In this document: positions 18,443 through 26,572 of the stretch, in pieces
Layout: the number at the start of each line of letters is the position of its first letter
How positions within the stretch are numbered: position 1 is the stretch's first letter
DNA from: Flavobacterium reichenbachii
GTDB lineage: Bacteria; Bacteroidota; Bacteroidia; Flavobacteriales; Flavobacteriaceae
Direction of reading: 5' to 3'
Assembly (NCBI RefSeq): GCF_002217435.1
Contig: NZ_MUHF01000002.1
Coordinates: forward strand, 189,450 to 253,449
Length of the DNA stretch: 64,000 bases
The notes under the pieces: generated by a model
Databases searched by the model: none
The model's input: the letters and a program-made list of their open reading frames with translations, nothing else
What the model was told of the DNA's origin: nothing
Made by a program: the position numbers and the translations under genes

Positions 18443-18446
18443 CACC

Positions 18447-18539
18447 GGCAAGTCCTACACGACCAGCTCCTGCAGACTCCCCCAGGATGGGAACATAGCA
18501 AGGGTACGTGGTTGAGCGGTGCGATGTAGGTCGCTTGCC
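18447..18539 (+). ncRNA. ffs: Signal recognition particle RNA, small bacterial type (4.5S)
   Basis: Domain IV is clear: CAGG-atg-GGAA-cat-AGCAAGGGT with the GGAA tetraloop at 18490-18493 closed by AUG/CAU and the asymmetric loops that bind Ffh. The ends pair as GGCAAG (18447-18452) with CTTGCC (18534-18539). It is about 93 nt long, followed at once by a run of 19 T residues that serves as terminator. Confidence 0.93.
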
Positions 18540-18560
18540 ATTTTTTTTTTTTTTTTTTTA
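18540..18560 (+). terminator. Poly-T terminator of SRP RNA
   Basis: Nineteen consecutive T residues (18541-18559) follow the closing helix of the SRP RNA. Confidence 0.7.
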
Positions 18561-18682
18561 GAATAAATTTAATTTGTAATCTTCCTTATGGAAGATTTTT
18601 TTATTTTTACCCCTGTTAGATATAAGAGGTTAGAAGTTTAAAACTTATACATCCAATCTAATCGTAGACAATCACATTTAAC

Positions 18683-18905
18683 GGATTAATACAAAAAACT
18701 GTGAATTTAACCGCAAAGTGCGCTAAGATTTTTTATAGGAGTGGTTTTAAAAAAAAACACATCCCGAAGTCTCGGGACGCAAAGCTTTGTCTTGATCTAG
18801 CTTTGCGTCCCGAGACTTCGGGATGTGTTTTCGATACGTAAAGTAAAATTAAACCTTAGCGCACTTTGCGGTTAAAATTATTATAACTCCACAGGTTTTA
18901 GTATT
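18683..18905. repeat. Nested inverted-repeat element (MITE-like)
   Basis: The centre is a perfect 33-bp inverted repeat (18754-18786 with 18799-18831, 12-nt loop) whose arms contain the sub-palindrome CCCGAAGTCTCGGG. Outside it is a perfect 22-bp pair (18706-18727 with 18855-18876) reading TTTAACCGCAAAGTGCGCTA.., and beyond that imperfect pairing continues to about 18683 and 18905. No gene is present between the SRP RNA and 18940. Confidence 0.85.
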
Positions 18906-18939
18906 GATACCATTTAACTTAATCACATTTAACGTAAAA

Positions 18940-19743
18940 ATGAATAAAGTCGTTTTAATTACCGGAGGATCATCAGGGATTGGAAAATCTATTGGAGAAT
19001 TTTTGCATAAAAAAGGTTTCGTAGTATACGGAACAAGTAGAAATCCAGAAAAAGTACTGAATTCTGTTTTTCCTTTAGTGGCTTTAGATGTTCGTAATAC
19101 TGAGTCAATTAAAACTGCTGTAAATAAAATTATTGAAATAACTGGTCGGCTTGATGTTGTGATAAACAATGCCGGAGTTGGTATTACCGGACCTTTGGAA
19201 GAGATTCCGATGGAAGAAATAAAAAATAATTTTGAAACTAATTTCTTTGGTCCAATCGAGGTTATGAAAGCGGTTCTGCCGCAAATGCGGGATCAGAAAA
19301 CGGGATTAATTATTAATATTACTTCTATTGCTGGATATATGGGACTGCCGTACAGAAGTGTTTATTCGGCTTCAAAAGGAGCTTTAGAGCTGGTAACAGA
19401 AGCTTTACGTATGGAAGTGAAGTCTTTCGGAATAAATATCACCAATGTAGCGCCAGGAGATTTTGCAACCAATATTGCAGCCGGACGTTATCATGCGCCT
19501 GTAATTTCAGGTTCTGCTTATGAAAAAGTTTACGGAGATACTTTGTCTACGATGAACGAACATGTAGATGCGGGAAGTAACCCGAATGAAATGGCAGAAG
19601 CTATTTACAAAATTATTGAGACCAAGAAGCCCAATGTGCATTACAAAGTTGGTGTGTTTATGCAGAAATTTTCAATTGTATTAAAACGAATTCTTCCGGA
19701 CACCGTTTACGAGAAGATGCTTATGAACCATTATAAATTATAA
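18940..19743 (+). CDS. Short-chain dehydrogenase/reductase (SDR)
   Basis: A 267-residue classical SDR, starting at the ATG at 18940 (the earlier in-frame start lies in the repeat element). Motifs: TGGSSGIG (cofactor glycine motif), NNAG, ITSIAGYMGLP with the catalytic Ser, and YSASKGAL (YxxxK). The C-terminal tail is hydrophobic and basic. Substrate unknown. The small membrane protein gene follows 4 bp after the stop. Confidence 0.9.
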   Translation: MNKVVLITGGSSGIGKSIGEFLHKKGFVVYGTSRNPEKVLNSVFPLVALDVRNTESIKTAVNKIIEITGRLDVVINNAGVGITGPLEEIPMEEIKNNFETNFFGPIEVMKAVLPQMRDQKTGLIINITSIAGYMGLPYRSVYSASKGALELVTEALRMEVKSFGINITNVAPGDFATNIAAGRYHAPVISGSAYEKVYGDTLSTMNEHVDAGSNPNEMAEAIYKIIETKKPNVHYKVGVFMQKFSIVLKRILPDTVYEKMLMNHYKL

Positions 19744-19747
19744 AATT

Positions 19748-19948
19748 ATGGATAAGTTTTCTGAGTTTTTGCCTCCTATTTTTGGTGTTTTGTTTTTGCT
19801 TATTATTTGGTTTGTAATTCGCAGAATTCTTGCATCGATAAGTGATAAAATAAATAATGCAGAAGTTTATAAAGAAGATACTTTAAAAGTTTTGGAAGAA
19901 ATTAGAAATGAATTGAAAGAATTAAACAGAAAGAATTCGTCTAATTAA
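19748..19948 (+). CDS. Small membrane protein with coiled-coil tail
   Basis: 66 residues: one transmembrane helix (about 9-27) followed by a charged amphipathic helix rich in Glu/Lys/Asn. The start lies 4 bp after the SDR stop, so the two are very likely co-translated. No known function. Confidence 0.75.
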   Translation: MDKFSEFLPPIFGVLFLLIIWFVIRRILASISDKINNAEVYKEDTLKVLEEIRNELKELNRKNSSN

Positions 19949-19986
19949 TAGCTGTCATTTTTAGAAGTATAGAGGCAAAGTTGAAA

Positions 19987-21303
19987 TTATTCGACTGGAA
20001 TGAAAATTTCAAACTTTGCTCCTTGATTTAATATTCCTTCTGCTTTGATAAACCCATTGTGATTTTCTACAATTTTTTTCACAATTGTAAGTCCGATACC
20101 TGTGCTTTTTAGCGTTTTGGTATGCAGGGACTGAAAAAGCCCAAATATTTTTTCGCTGTACATTTGATCAAATCCAATTCCGTTATCTGCAATTGTTATC
20201 TTACTATAATTCTTATCACTAGATAGTTTTTCGTGTTCTGATTTTGATCCGACTATAATTTCAGAAGATAATTTTATAACTAATTGTCGTTCTGGATTGG
20301 CAAACTTTAAAGAATTTGACATCAGATTGTAGAGCAATTGTCTGAACTGAAATTCTATTATTGATAATTTTCCCAAATCTAGCAAGTCAAACTGTGCATT
20401 TTTGTTTTCTGTCTCTTCAACAAGATCTTCAATAATTTCTTTTGTTATGATATTGAGATCTTTTTTCTCAAATTTTCTTTCGTCAAATTTTGTTCTCGAA
20501 TAAGCGAGTAGGTCGTTAATCAAATTTTGCATTCGAAATGCTGAACTTCGAATTTTAGTAAACGCAGTTTTGGCTTTGTCTGAAAGTTTATTTTCTTCCT
20601 CTCGCTCAATTATATCTGTGAAAAACTGAATTTTTCGCAGTGGTTCCTGAAGATCGTGACTTGAAATGTAATTGAATGCCTCCAATTCGTGATTCATTTT
20701 TTCAAGCGAAATGTTTTTTTCGATCAGTTTTTTCTCGGTTTCAGAAAGTATTTTATAGGCTTCATTTTTTTCAACCTCTTTTTCTTCAATAAGACTATTC
20801 TTTTTTTCTAAAAGTATTTTGTCTGCTTGTGCCTGTTCGATTGTTTCTAAATGAAAAGAAATTAGTTCGGCAAATAAACGGAACATTTCTTGAACTTTAA
20901 ATTCTTTTAAACTGTTTGGGTTGGGATCAATGGCACACAAAGTACCAAAGAAAGTTCCGTCTCTACGAATAATTGGGATAGATATGTAACTCTTAAGCTT
21001 GTAAATTCTTGGAGTATGATGATTGTGATATTCGGGATCTTCACTCACATTGTCAATTATAATAGCTCTTGGATTTTTTCTTATGTCGTCGCAAAGTGTT
21101 GTTTTTACTTCTAATTCATCGCCAACTTTTAAGCCGAATTGTAAGTTGTCAACGGCGCTGCAAGTGATCCATCGGTCCTCTGTTACTCTGGCTATTGCGG
21201 CAAAACCCATTCCAGTAGTTTGGCATATTACATTGAGTAAATTGGGAATAATTGAAATTTTTTCAATGTTAAGTATGTCTTGTTTAAAGTTTTCTTGTAG
21301 CAC
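19987..21303 (-). CDS. GAF-domain sensor histidine kinase
   Basis: A 438-residue soluble kinase: GAF domain (about 20-165, with SYISIPIIRRDGTFFGTLCAID near 110-130), coiled-coil linker (165-215), HisKA with SSHDLQEPLRKI (phospho-acceptor His), HATPase with NSLKFA, DNGIGFD and GIGLTIVKK. The first codon is GTG at 21303. This HDLQEPLRK type of kinase resembles phytochrome-like and bacteriophytochrome relatives. There is no partner regulator next to it. Confidence 0.88.
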   Translation of the reverse strand: MLQENFKQDILNIEKISIIPNLLNVICQTTGMGFAAIARVTEDRWITCSAVDNLQFGLKVGDELEVKTTLCDDIRKNPRAIIIDNVSEDPEYHNHHTPRIYKLKSYISIPIIRRDGTFFGTLCAIDPNPNSLKEFKVQEMFRLFAELISFHLETIEQAQADKILLEKKNSLIEEKEVEKNEAYKILSETEKKLIEKNISLEKMNHELEAFNYISSHDLQEPLRKIQFFTDIIEREEENKLSDKAKTAFTKIRSSAFRMQNLINDLLAYSRTKFDERKFEKKDLNIITKEIIEDLVEETENKNAQFDLLDLGKLSIIEFQFRQLLYNLMSNSLKFANPERQLVIKLSSEIIVGSKSEHEKLSSDKNYSKITIADNGIGFDQMYSEKIFGLFQSLHTKTLKSTGIGLTIVKKIVENHNGFIKAEGILNQGAKFEIFIPVE

Positions 21304-21429
21304 TTAGACAGGGTATTTTTATTTTTTAAAATTACAACTTTTTTATGCTTTATTGTAATTATTGGCTAAGAATGCGCTTACGGACTGTAATTATTTTTTA
21401 GATTTTAATTTTAGAAAAATTATAAGTTG

Positions 21430-21437
21430 TAATTTTG
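21430..21437 (+). promoter_or_regulatory. -7 box upstream of the structured leader (TAATTTTG)
   Basis: Exact TAnnTTTG. The closing helix of the structured element begins 4 nt downstream, the same spacing as at the SRP and RNase P RNA genes. Confidence 0.65.
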
Positions 21438-21440
21438 CAG

Positions 21441-21562
21441 CTGGATTTGCGTGAGGGATAGGAGCAAACTACCGAAGTAGTGTGTATAGCCCGACCGCAT
21501 TTGTAAAAGGCGCGTATGTGCGGCTTGGTGAGTGCGCCTTTTGTAAATGGGGTCACGCCCAG
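21441..21562 (+). ncRNA. Structured RNA leader upstream of the transaldolase gene
   Basis: Nested pairing closes the whole element: CTGG (21441-21444) with CCAG (21559-21562) and GCGTGA (21449-21454) with TCACGC (21553-21558). Inside are GGG/CCC (21455-21457 with 21490-21492) around a ctac-cgaa-gtag hairpin, and a 16-bp stem with two G-U pairs (about 21498-21513 with 21534-21549). No terminator follows and the next ATG is 29 nt away, so it is probably a 5' leader, possibly processed. It shares GATnGnAGC...hairpin...TATAGC with the element at 4231. Confidence 0.65.
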
Positions 21563-21590
21563 ATAATAACACAATTAAATATAAATAAAT

Positions 21591-22247
21591 ATGAAATTTT
21601 TTATTGACACAGCTAATTTAGCTCAGATTAAAGAGGCACAAGCTTTAGGTGTTTTGGATGGTGTAACTACAAATCCGTCTTTGATGGCGAAAGAAGGTAT
21701 TACCGGAAAAAACAATATTTTGAAGCATTACGTTGATATTTGTAATCTTGTAGAAGGTGATGTGAGTGCTGAAGTTAATGCTTTGGATTTTGACGGAATG
21801 GTTAAAGAAGGTGAAGAGCTTGCTGAGTTACACGAACAAATCGTAGTAAAACTGCCAATGACAAAAGAAGGTGTTATGGCTGCTAAATATTTTTCTGATA
21901 AAGGAATTAAAACTAACGTTACTCTTGTGTTTTCTGCTGGTCAGGCTTTATTGGCTGCAAAAGCTGGAGCAACTTACGTTTCTCCGTTTATCGGGCGTTT
22001 AGATGATGTTTCTACAGATGGTTTAAACCTTATTCAGGAAATTAGAGAAATCTATGATAACTATGGTTATGAAACTCAAATCTTAGCGGCTTCTGTTCGT
22101 CACACGATGCATATTGTAAATTGTGCTAAAATTGGTGCTGATGTTATGACTGGACCTCTTTCTGCAATTTACGGTTTGTTGAAACATCCATTGACAGATA
22201 TCGGATTGGCGCAGTTTATTGCTGATTTTGAGAAAGGTAACAAGTAG
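21591..22247 (+). CDS. Transaldolase / fructose-6-phosphate aldolase family protein
   Basis: A 218-residue small class I aldolase. Signature features: [44 protein letters not shown] with the Schiff-base Lys region, [28 protein letters not shown], and [10 protein letters not shown]. This short form is the TalC/FSA group; in Bacteroidetes it is taken to act as transaldolase in the pentose phosphate pathway, although FSA activity cannot be excluded. Its leader contains the structured RNA described above. Confidence 0.92.
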   Translation: MKFFIDTANLAQIKEAQALGVLDGVTTNPSLMAKEGITGKNNILKHYVDICNLVEGDVSAEVNALDFDGMVKEGEELAELHEQIVVKLPMTKEGVMAAKYFSDKGIKTNVTLVFSAGQALLAAKAGATYVSPFIGRLDDVSTDGLNLIQEIREIYDNYGYETQILAASVRHTMHIVNCAKIGADVMTGPLSAIYGLLKHPLTDIGLAQFIADFEKGNK

Positions 22248-22269
22248 TTTTTACATAAAATAATATAAT

Positions 22270-22306
22270 AATCGCTGTTTTTCATTAGAAAGACGGCGAT
22301 TTTTTT
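22270..22306 (+). terminator. Terminator after the transaldolase gene
   Basis: Imperfect stem (aatcgctgtttttc with gaaagacggcgatt) around attag-type loop, followed by eight T residues. Confidence 0.7.
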
Positions 22307-22333
22307 TATTTTTATAGTTGTAAAACTCTGTAT

Positions 22334-22828
22334 ATGAAAAAGTTATTAATTTTTTTGATGTTTTTTTCGGCTGTTTCGCAGATCAATTCGCAAGCTAAAG
22401 TAATAACGAGCGTAAATGAGGCTGGAGATGTAGCAACTTATGAACTGGATTGTTCGGTTAAGTTTCAGACGTTGGCAAAAGGTTTACGGTATAATATTAC
22501 CAGACACGAGTTTAGAGGGCCTGAGATGAGAAATTCTTATCGGATTCTTTTGGTAATGGATGGTTTTTATTCGAAAACACTTAATAAGGAGATGACGATT
22601 TCTGCGGTATTAAGTGACGGAACTGTTTTGAAATCAAAAAAGGTAATTGAAGATGATGGCTTTTTTGATGGTGCGTGTACTTTGAGAATAAAAGATCCTG
22701 AAACGCTTTTAAAAGCTCATATTGATAAAATAATCGTTCATGCTGATAAAGATGTAGTGTATACTTTGTCTGATCAAAATAAGGCTGTTTTTAAAAAGAA
22801 CTTAAAAGCTGTGATGACGGCTAAATAG
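22334..22828 (+). CDS. Secreted protein of unknown function
   Basis: A 164-residue protein with a signal peptide (MKKLLIFLMFFSAVSQINSQ, cleavage about residue 20). The mature part is mixed beta with one Cys pair candidate and no motif that I recognise. It lies between two terminators and appears monocistronic. Confidence 0.75.
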   Translation: MKKLLIFLMFFSAVSQINSQAKVITSVNEAGDVATYELDCSVKFQTLAKGLRYNITRHEFRGPEMRNSYRILLVMDGFYSKTLNKEMTISAVLSDGTVLKSKKVIEDDGFFDGACTLRIKDPETLLKAHIDKIIVHADKDVVYTLSDQNKAVFKKNLKAVMTAK

Positions 22829-22848
22829 AATTAAGATAGCAATAAAAA

Positions 22849-22890
22849 AAATCCAAATTCCAATTATTGATATCATTGGAATTTGGATTT
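22849..22890. terminator. Bidirectional terminator
   Basis: Perfect 16-bp stem (22849-22864 with 22875-22890), 10-nt loop, A-rich on one side and T/A-rich on the other, between converging genes. Confidence 0.85.
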
Positions 22891-22915
22891 TAAAATTTAA
22901 AATTTTTATAAAGAT

Positions 22916-24385
22916 TTAGTGTCCGCCACCTTCGCTGATTACGTGGCTTACTCCTTGTTTCTTTAAAATTTTAGGGCAGTAGAAACCGTAAAATGCTAAA
23001 TAAGCAAAACCGATAAGCGGTACAATATACGAGAAGTGAGTGTATGTAATACCAAATATTCCGTTTGGATTTGCAGCGTCTAAATCACAAATACTTCCTT
23101 GTACTAATGGAATTACACCACCACCTAAAATCATCATAATTAAGAATGAAGATGCTTTTCCTGTGTTTGTTCCTAAACCTGCAATTGCTAAATCGAAGAT
23201 TGACGGCCACATGATAGATAAGAATAAACCTCCTGAGATGAAGAAGAATTTTGCAATTTCCGGATCTGGCCATGCTAATCCTAATGCCATCATAAGTAAA
23301 CCTGAGATTCCGAAAAGCATTAATGTTTTTCCTGCGTTTTTACCACCTACAAAACTTACCGCTATAAAAAGTAAAATCCAGAATGGATAGATGTAAAATG
23401 ATGAAACATCGTGTGCAGCAAAGATGTTTGCTCCAATAATAACAGCAAATCCTAAAGCTGGCACAATAAATTTAAGTGCAATATTCATTAGGTTTGATGT
23501 GTTGAAAACATTCGCCCCGCCATTCCAACGGCCGATCATTAAACTTCCCCAGTATAATGCGATAAAAGGAGCAACAGCATCTTCGAGAATTTTCCCGAAT
23601 TCGTTAGTATGAAGTAATGCAGGTAAGTTACTAATTATGGTAACTTCTGTTCCTACATAAATAAAGATTGCTAACATTCCTAAATACAATTGCGGATAAT
23701 CCAGAATGTTGAATTTGGCATGTTTATTTTCGATTGCAGCTTCTTCTATTTTTGCAGGATCTTCAATTTTAGAAAAATACATAAAGATAGCCACAGCAAT
23801 AAAGGCAATACCTAAGATGATGAATGGTAATTTGATATCTTCTAAAGAAAGATTTGTTTTTTTGTTATCTCCCATTCCAAATAATGCGATTCCTAACAAG
23901 ATTGCACCAATTGTAGTACCAAAAGAGTTTACACCTCCAGCTAATGTTAGTCTATGTGCACCAGTTTGCGGACTTCCCATTTTGATGGCAAGCGGGTTTG
24001 CAACAATCTGCTGAATAGAAAATCCTAAACCAACTGTAAATAGAGCTGTTAAGAAGAAAGGAAAACTTTGCATTGTTGCGGCAGGAACAAACAAAAATGA
24101 ACCAACTGCAGAAAGAATTAATCCGGCTGATAATGTTTTCTTATACCCAAATTTTTGTAAAACATCTGATTTTAGTGATACTAAAAAGAAGATAATTGAT
24201 CCTACAAAGTATGCAGCATAAAAAGCCCACGCCACTAATTGTGATTGAACTTGTGATAAAGTAAATACTTTTTTGAAAACAGGGATTAGGATGTCATTGG
24301 CTGACCCGACAAATCCCCAAAAAAAGAAGACGATTATCAAAGAGATAAACTGTCCCCATTTGGTTTGTACATTTTCTGAACTCAT
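22916..24385 (-). CDS. Sugar MFS transporter (FucP/NagP-like)
   Basis: A 489-residue inner-membrane protein with about twelve hydrophobic segments. The N-terminal FFFWGFVGSANDILIPVFK and QSQLVAWAFYAAYFVGS motifs are those of the FucP/GluP/NagP sugar:H+ symporters. Its place next to the two-component genes of the chitin locus suggests N-acetylglucosamine (NagP-like) as substrate. It is transcribed away from the SusC/D genes. Confidence 0.9.
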   Translation of the reverse strand: MSSENVQTKWGQFISLIIVFFFWGFVGSANDILIPVFKKVFTLSQVQSQLVAWAFYAAYFVGSIIFFLVSLKSDVLQKFGYKKTLSAGLILSAVGSFLFVPAATMQSFPFFLTALFTVGLGFSIQQIVANPLAIKMGSPQTGAHRLTLAGGVNSFGTTIGAILLGIALFGMGDNKKTNLSLEDIKLPFIILGIAFIAVAIFMYFSKIEDPAKIEEAAIENKHAKFNILDYPQLYLGMLAIFIYVGTEVTIISNLPALLHTNEFGKILEDAVAPFIALYWGSLMIGRWNGGANVFNTSNLMNIALKFIVPALGFAVIIGANIFAAHDVSSFYIYPFWILLFIAVSFVGGKNAGKTLMLFGISGLLMMALGLAWPDPEIAKFFFISGGLFLSIMWPSIFDLAIAGLGTNTGKASSFLIMMILGGGVIPLVQGSICDLDAANPNGIFGITYTHFSYIVPLIGFAYLAFYGFYCPKILKKQGVSHVISEGGGH

Positions 24386-24569
24386 AATAGTGGAGTAAGG
24401 TTAATTTTTTTTTAAAAATAATGTTTTTTGAAGACCGTAAATATATTTGTTAGAGGTATCAAAAAAAAATTATTAGACATAAATAATGTTAAATTTAAAC
24501 CAACGGCACTATTTTTTCAACAATGTGTTAATTTTTAAGGCTTTAAAAAACGAAGTTTATAATTGCATT

Positions 24570-25271
24570 TTATTCTAAAATCTTATTTTTCACCTCTTTG
24601 CTGTAGTTTCTGCCAATAGGAATCGTGTAAGATTGTATCTGAATGCGGTTTCCTTCTATAGATTTGACCTTATTTAGCGCAATTACATAAGATTTATGAA
24701 TTCGCAGAAAGCGATCTGCAGGTAATTCTTCCGATAAAGAAGTGAGTGATTTATGCGTAATATAGGTTTTCTCGGGGGTTACGACTTTAATATATTCCTT
24801 CATTCCTTCGATGAATAATATTTCTTCAATATTAATTTTCATCATTTTTTTATCAACTTTAATAAAAATATGAGAATCGCCTTTTGCCGTTTCTACTTTT
24901 ATATTGTTTTTTAAATTGTATTCGGTTGTGATTTTATTGATACATTTTATAAATCTCGGAAGCGGGATCGGCTTTACTAAATAATCTAAAACATCAAGAT
25001 CATAGCTTTCTGCAGCAAATTCTCTAAATGCAGTTGTAATAATGACCTTGGTTTTGTTTTCGATTAAACTAATTAATTCAAAACCGGTCATCATAGGCAT
25101 ATTGATATCTAAGAAAACAGCATCTACCGGAGTGCTGTTTAAAAAATCAAGCGCTTCTAAAGAATTATTGAATGTAGCGGCTACTTCAAAGTCGGTAAAA
25201 TTAGTAAAATAATTTTGCAGGACTTTGATAGCTAACGGCTCATCATCAATCAACACGCATTTAATCTTCAT
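24570..25271 (-). CDS. LytTR-family response regulator of the chitin locus
   Basis: A 233-residue regulator. ATG at 25271 is chosen; the earlier TTG adds only two residues. Receiver domain (about 3-120) with DDE, the phospho-acceptor Asp in VFLDINMP and Lys in YLVKPI, then a LytTR DNA-binding domain (about 135-233) with IEGMKEYIKV, SLTSLSEELP and FLRIHKSYVIALN. It overlaps the end of the kinase gene by 11 bp, which implies translational coupling. LytTR regulators usually bind paired direct repeats near -40 to -80; candidates would lie in 26314-26572. Confidence 0.93.
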   Translation of the reverse strand: MKIKCVLIDDEPLAIKVLQNYFTNFTDFEVAATFNNSLEALDFLNSTPVDAVFLDINMPMMTGFELISLIENKTKVIITTAFREFAAESYDLDVLDYLVKPIPLPRFIKCINKITTEYNLKNNIKVETAKGDSHIFIKVDKKMMKINIEEILFIEGMKEYIKVVTPEKTYITHKSLTSLSEELPADRFLRIHKSYVIALNKVKSIEGNRIQIQSYTIPIGRNYSKEVKNKILE

Positions 25272-26313
25272 TATCAATAGGTATTTGTAAACGGATTATA
25301 TAGTAGTTAAATTTTGTTGAGTATTTTAAACTGAAATTGTTTTTGTAAATTAACTTTAATCTTTTTTTGGTATTCAATAATCCTATACCGCCTTTGTGAT
25401 TAAGATTTTGTGAATTTACAAAATTATTTAGGATTACAAAATCCAGTAATTTATTGTCTGTAATCTTACAATTGATTTTGATTTTTAGGTTTGGATTATT
25501 TAAACCGCCATGTTTAAAGGCATTCTCTACGAGTGAAATAAATATTAGCGGCGGCACTACAACATCTTCTATATTCGATTCGAGATTTATGGTCACTTCT
25601 ACATTATTAAAACGAAGTTTTTCAATCTCAATATAATTCTGAATATAATCTATTTCCTTGATCAACGGGACATATTTGGTGCCTTTTACATCATATAAAA
25701 CATATTCCATCAAATAAGACAACTTGATTATTACATCGGGAACTTTGTTTGAAGATTCTAATGAAAGGGCATATAAATTATTTAAGGTATTAAAGAAAAA
25801 ATGCGGCTGAATCTGGTTCTCCAGATATTTCAATTTTATCTTAAATTGATTTTCTCTTAAGGAGCGGTTTCTTTCTCGTTCTCGAAGCCAGGTCAGTGTG
25901 AGATAAACAGAAGAAGCCATTGCAAGTACGTACAATTCTCCGATACATACTGCGACGATGTGATTAATTTCGAACGGATGATATTCTCTATTGGCTTCCG
26001 GCCAGATATTTTCAGATATAATATAGTATGTGAGTGCAGTTTTTAGTAAATAAATTCCAAACAAACTTGCCAGAAGTGCAAAGGTAAATTGAATGTATTT
26101 CTGTTTTAAAACGAATTTTGGAACTAAAACAAAAAGATTAAAATAGACTAGCGGAATATGCAGTGAAAACTCTATTAAATTGGACTTGAATGAATACGGA
26201 TAATCATTAAAATAAGCACCCCATCTTAAAAAATTAAGAGTAAAATAGCTTCCCCAAAACCAAAAGTGATTTTGAAGTTTTATGTTAAATTTTAATTTCT
26301 GAATTTCTTTCAA
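25261..26313 (-). CDS. LytS/YehU-type sensor histidine kinase of the chitin locus
   Basis: A 350-residue membrane kinase of the His_kinase (PF06580) family: four hydrophobic segments in residues 15-150, then the phospho-acceptor region QIQPHFFFNTLNNLYAL and an HATPase with NAFKHG and GGIGLLNTKKRL. The start codon is TTG at 26313. An in-frame TAA stands directly before it and no ATG follows before the first membrane helix, so TTG is forced. It pairs with the overlapping LytTR regulator and probably senses a chitin-derived signal through its membrane part. Confidence 0.9.
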   Translation of the reverse strand: MKEIQKLKFNIKLQNHFWFWGSYFTLNFLRWGAYFNDYPYSFKSNLIEFSLHIPLVYFNLFVLVPKFVLKQKYIQFTFALLASLFGIYLLKTALTYYIISENIWPEANREYHPFEINHIVAVCIGELYVLAMASSVYLTLTWLRERERNRSLRENQFKIKLKYLENQIQPHFFFNTLNNLYALSLESSNKVPDVIIKLSYLMEYVLYDVKGTKYVPLIKEIDYIQNYIEIEKLRFNNVEVTINLESNIEDVVVPPLIFISLVENAFKHGGLNNPNLKIKINCKITDNKLLDFVILNNFVNSQNLNHKGGIGLLNTKKRLKLIYKNNFSLKYSTKFNYYIIRLQIPIDNED

Positions 26314-26572
26314 TTAAAGTGATTTTGGAATCTTAGGGCTATAATAATATTCTGCAACTTTAAACAATTACTTGGTAAATGACAATTTTTTTGAATAAAA
26401 TTTTATAAAAAATATAAAATGGTAATTTATTTATGAGATAGAACGTTTTCGTAAAACCCATTATTGAATGTTTTATGTCGTTTGTTTAAAGTTTAGAGTT
26501 GTTGGTTTAAATTATTTTTTTTAACAATACGTTAAGAATAATTTTACCTCATAACTAACAAAATATATAAAC

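Noticed and set aside
18358..18501. N-terminal extension of the glutaminyl cyclase frame
   Set aside because: It runs antisense through the SRP RNA gene; the ATG at 18357 starts an ideal lipoprotein signal.
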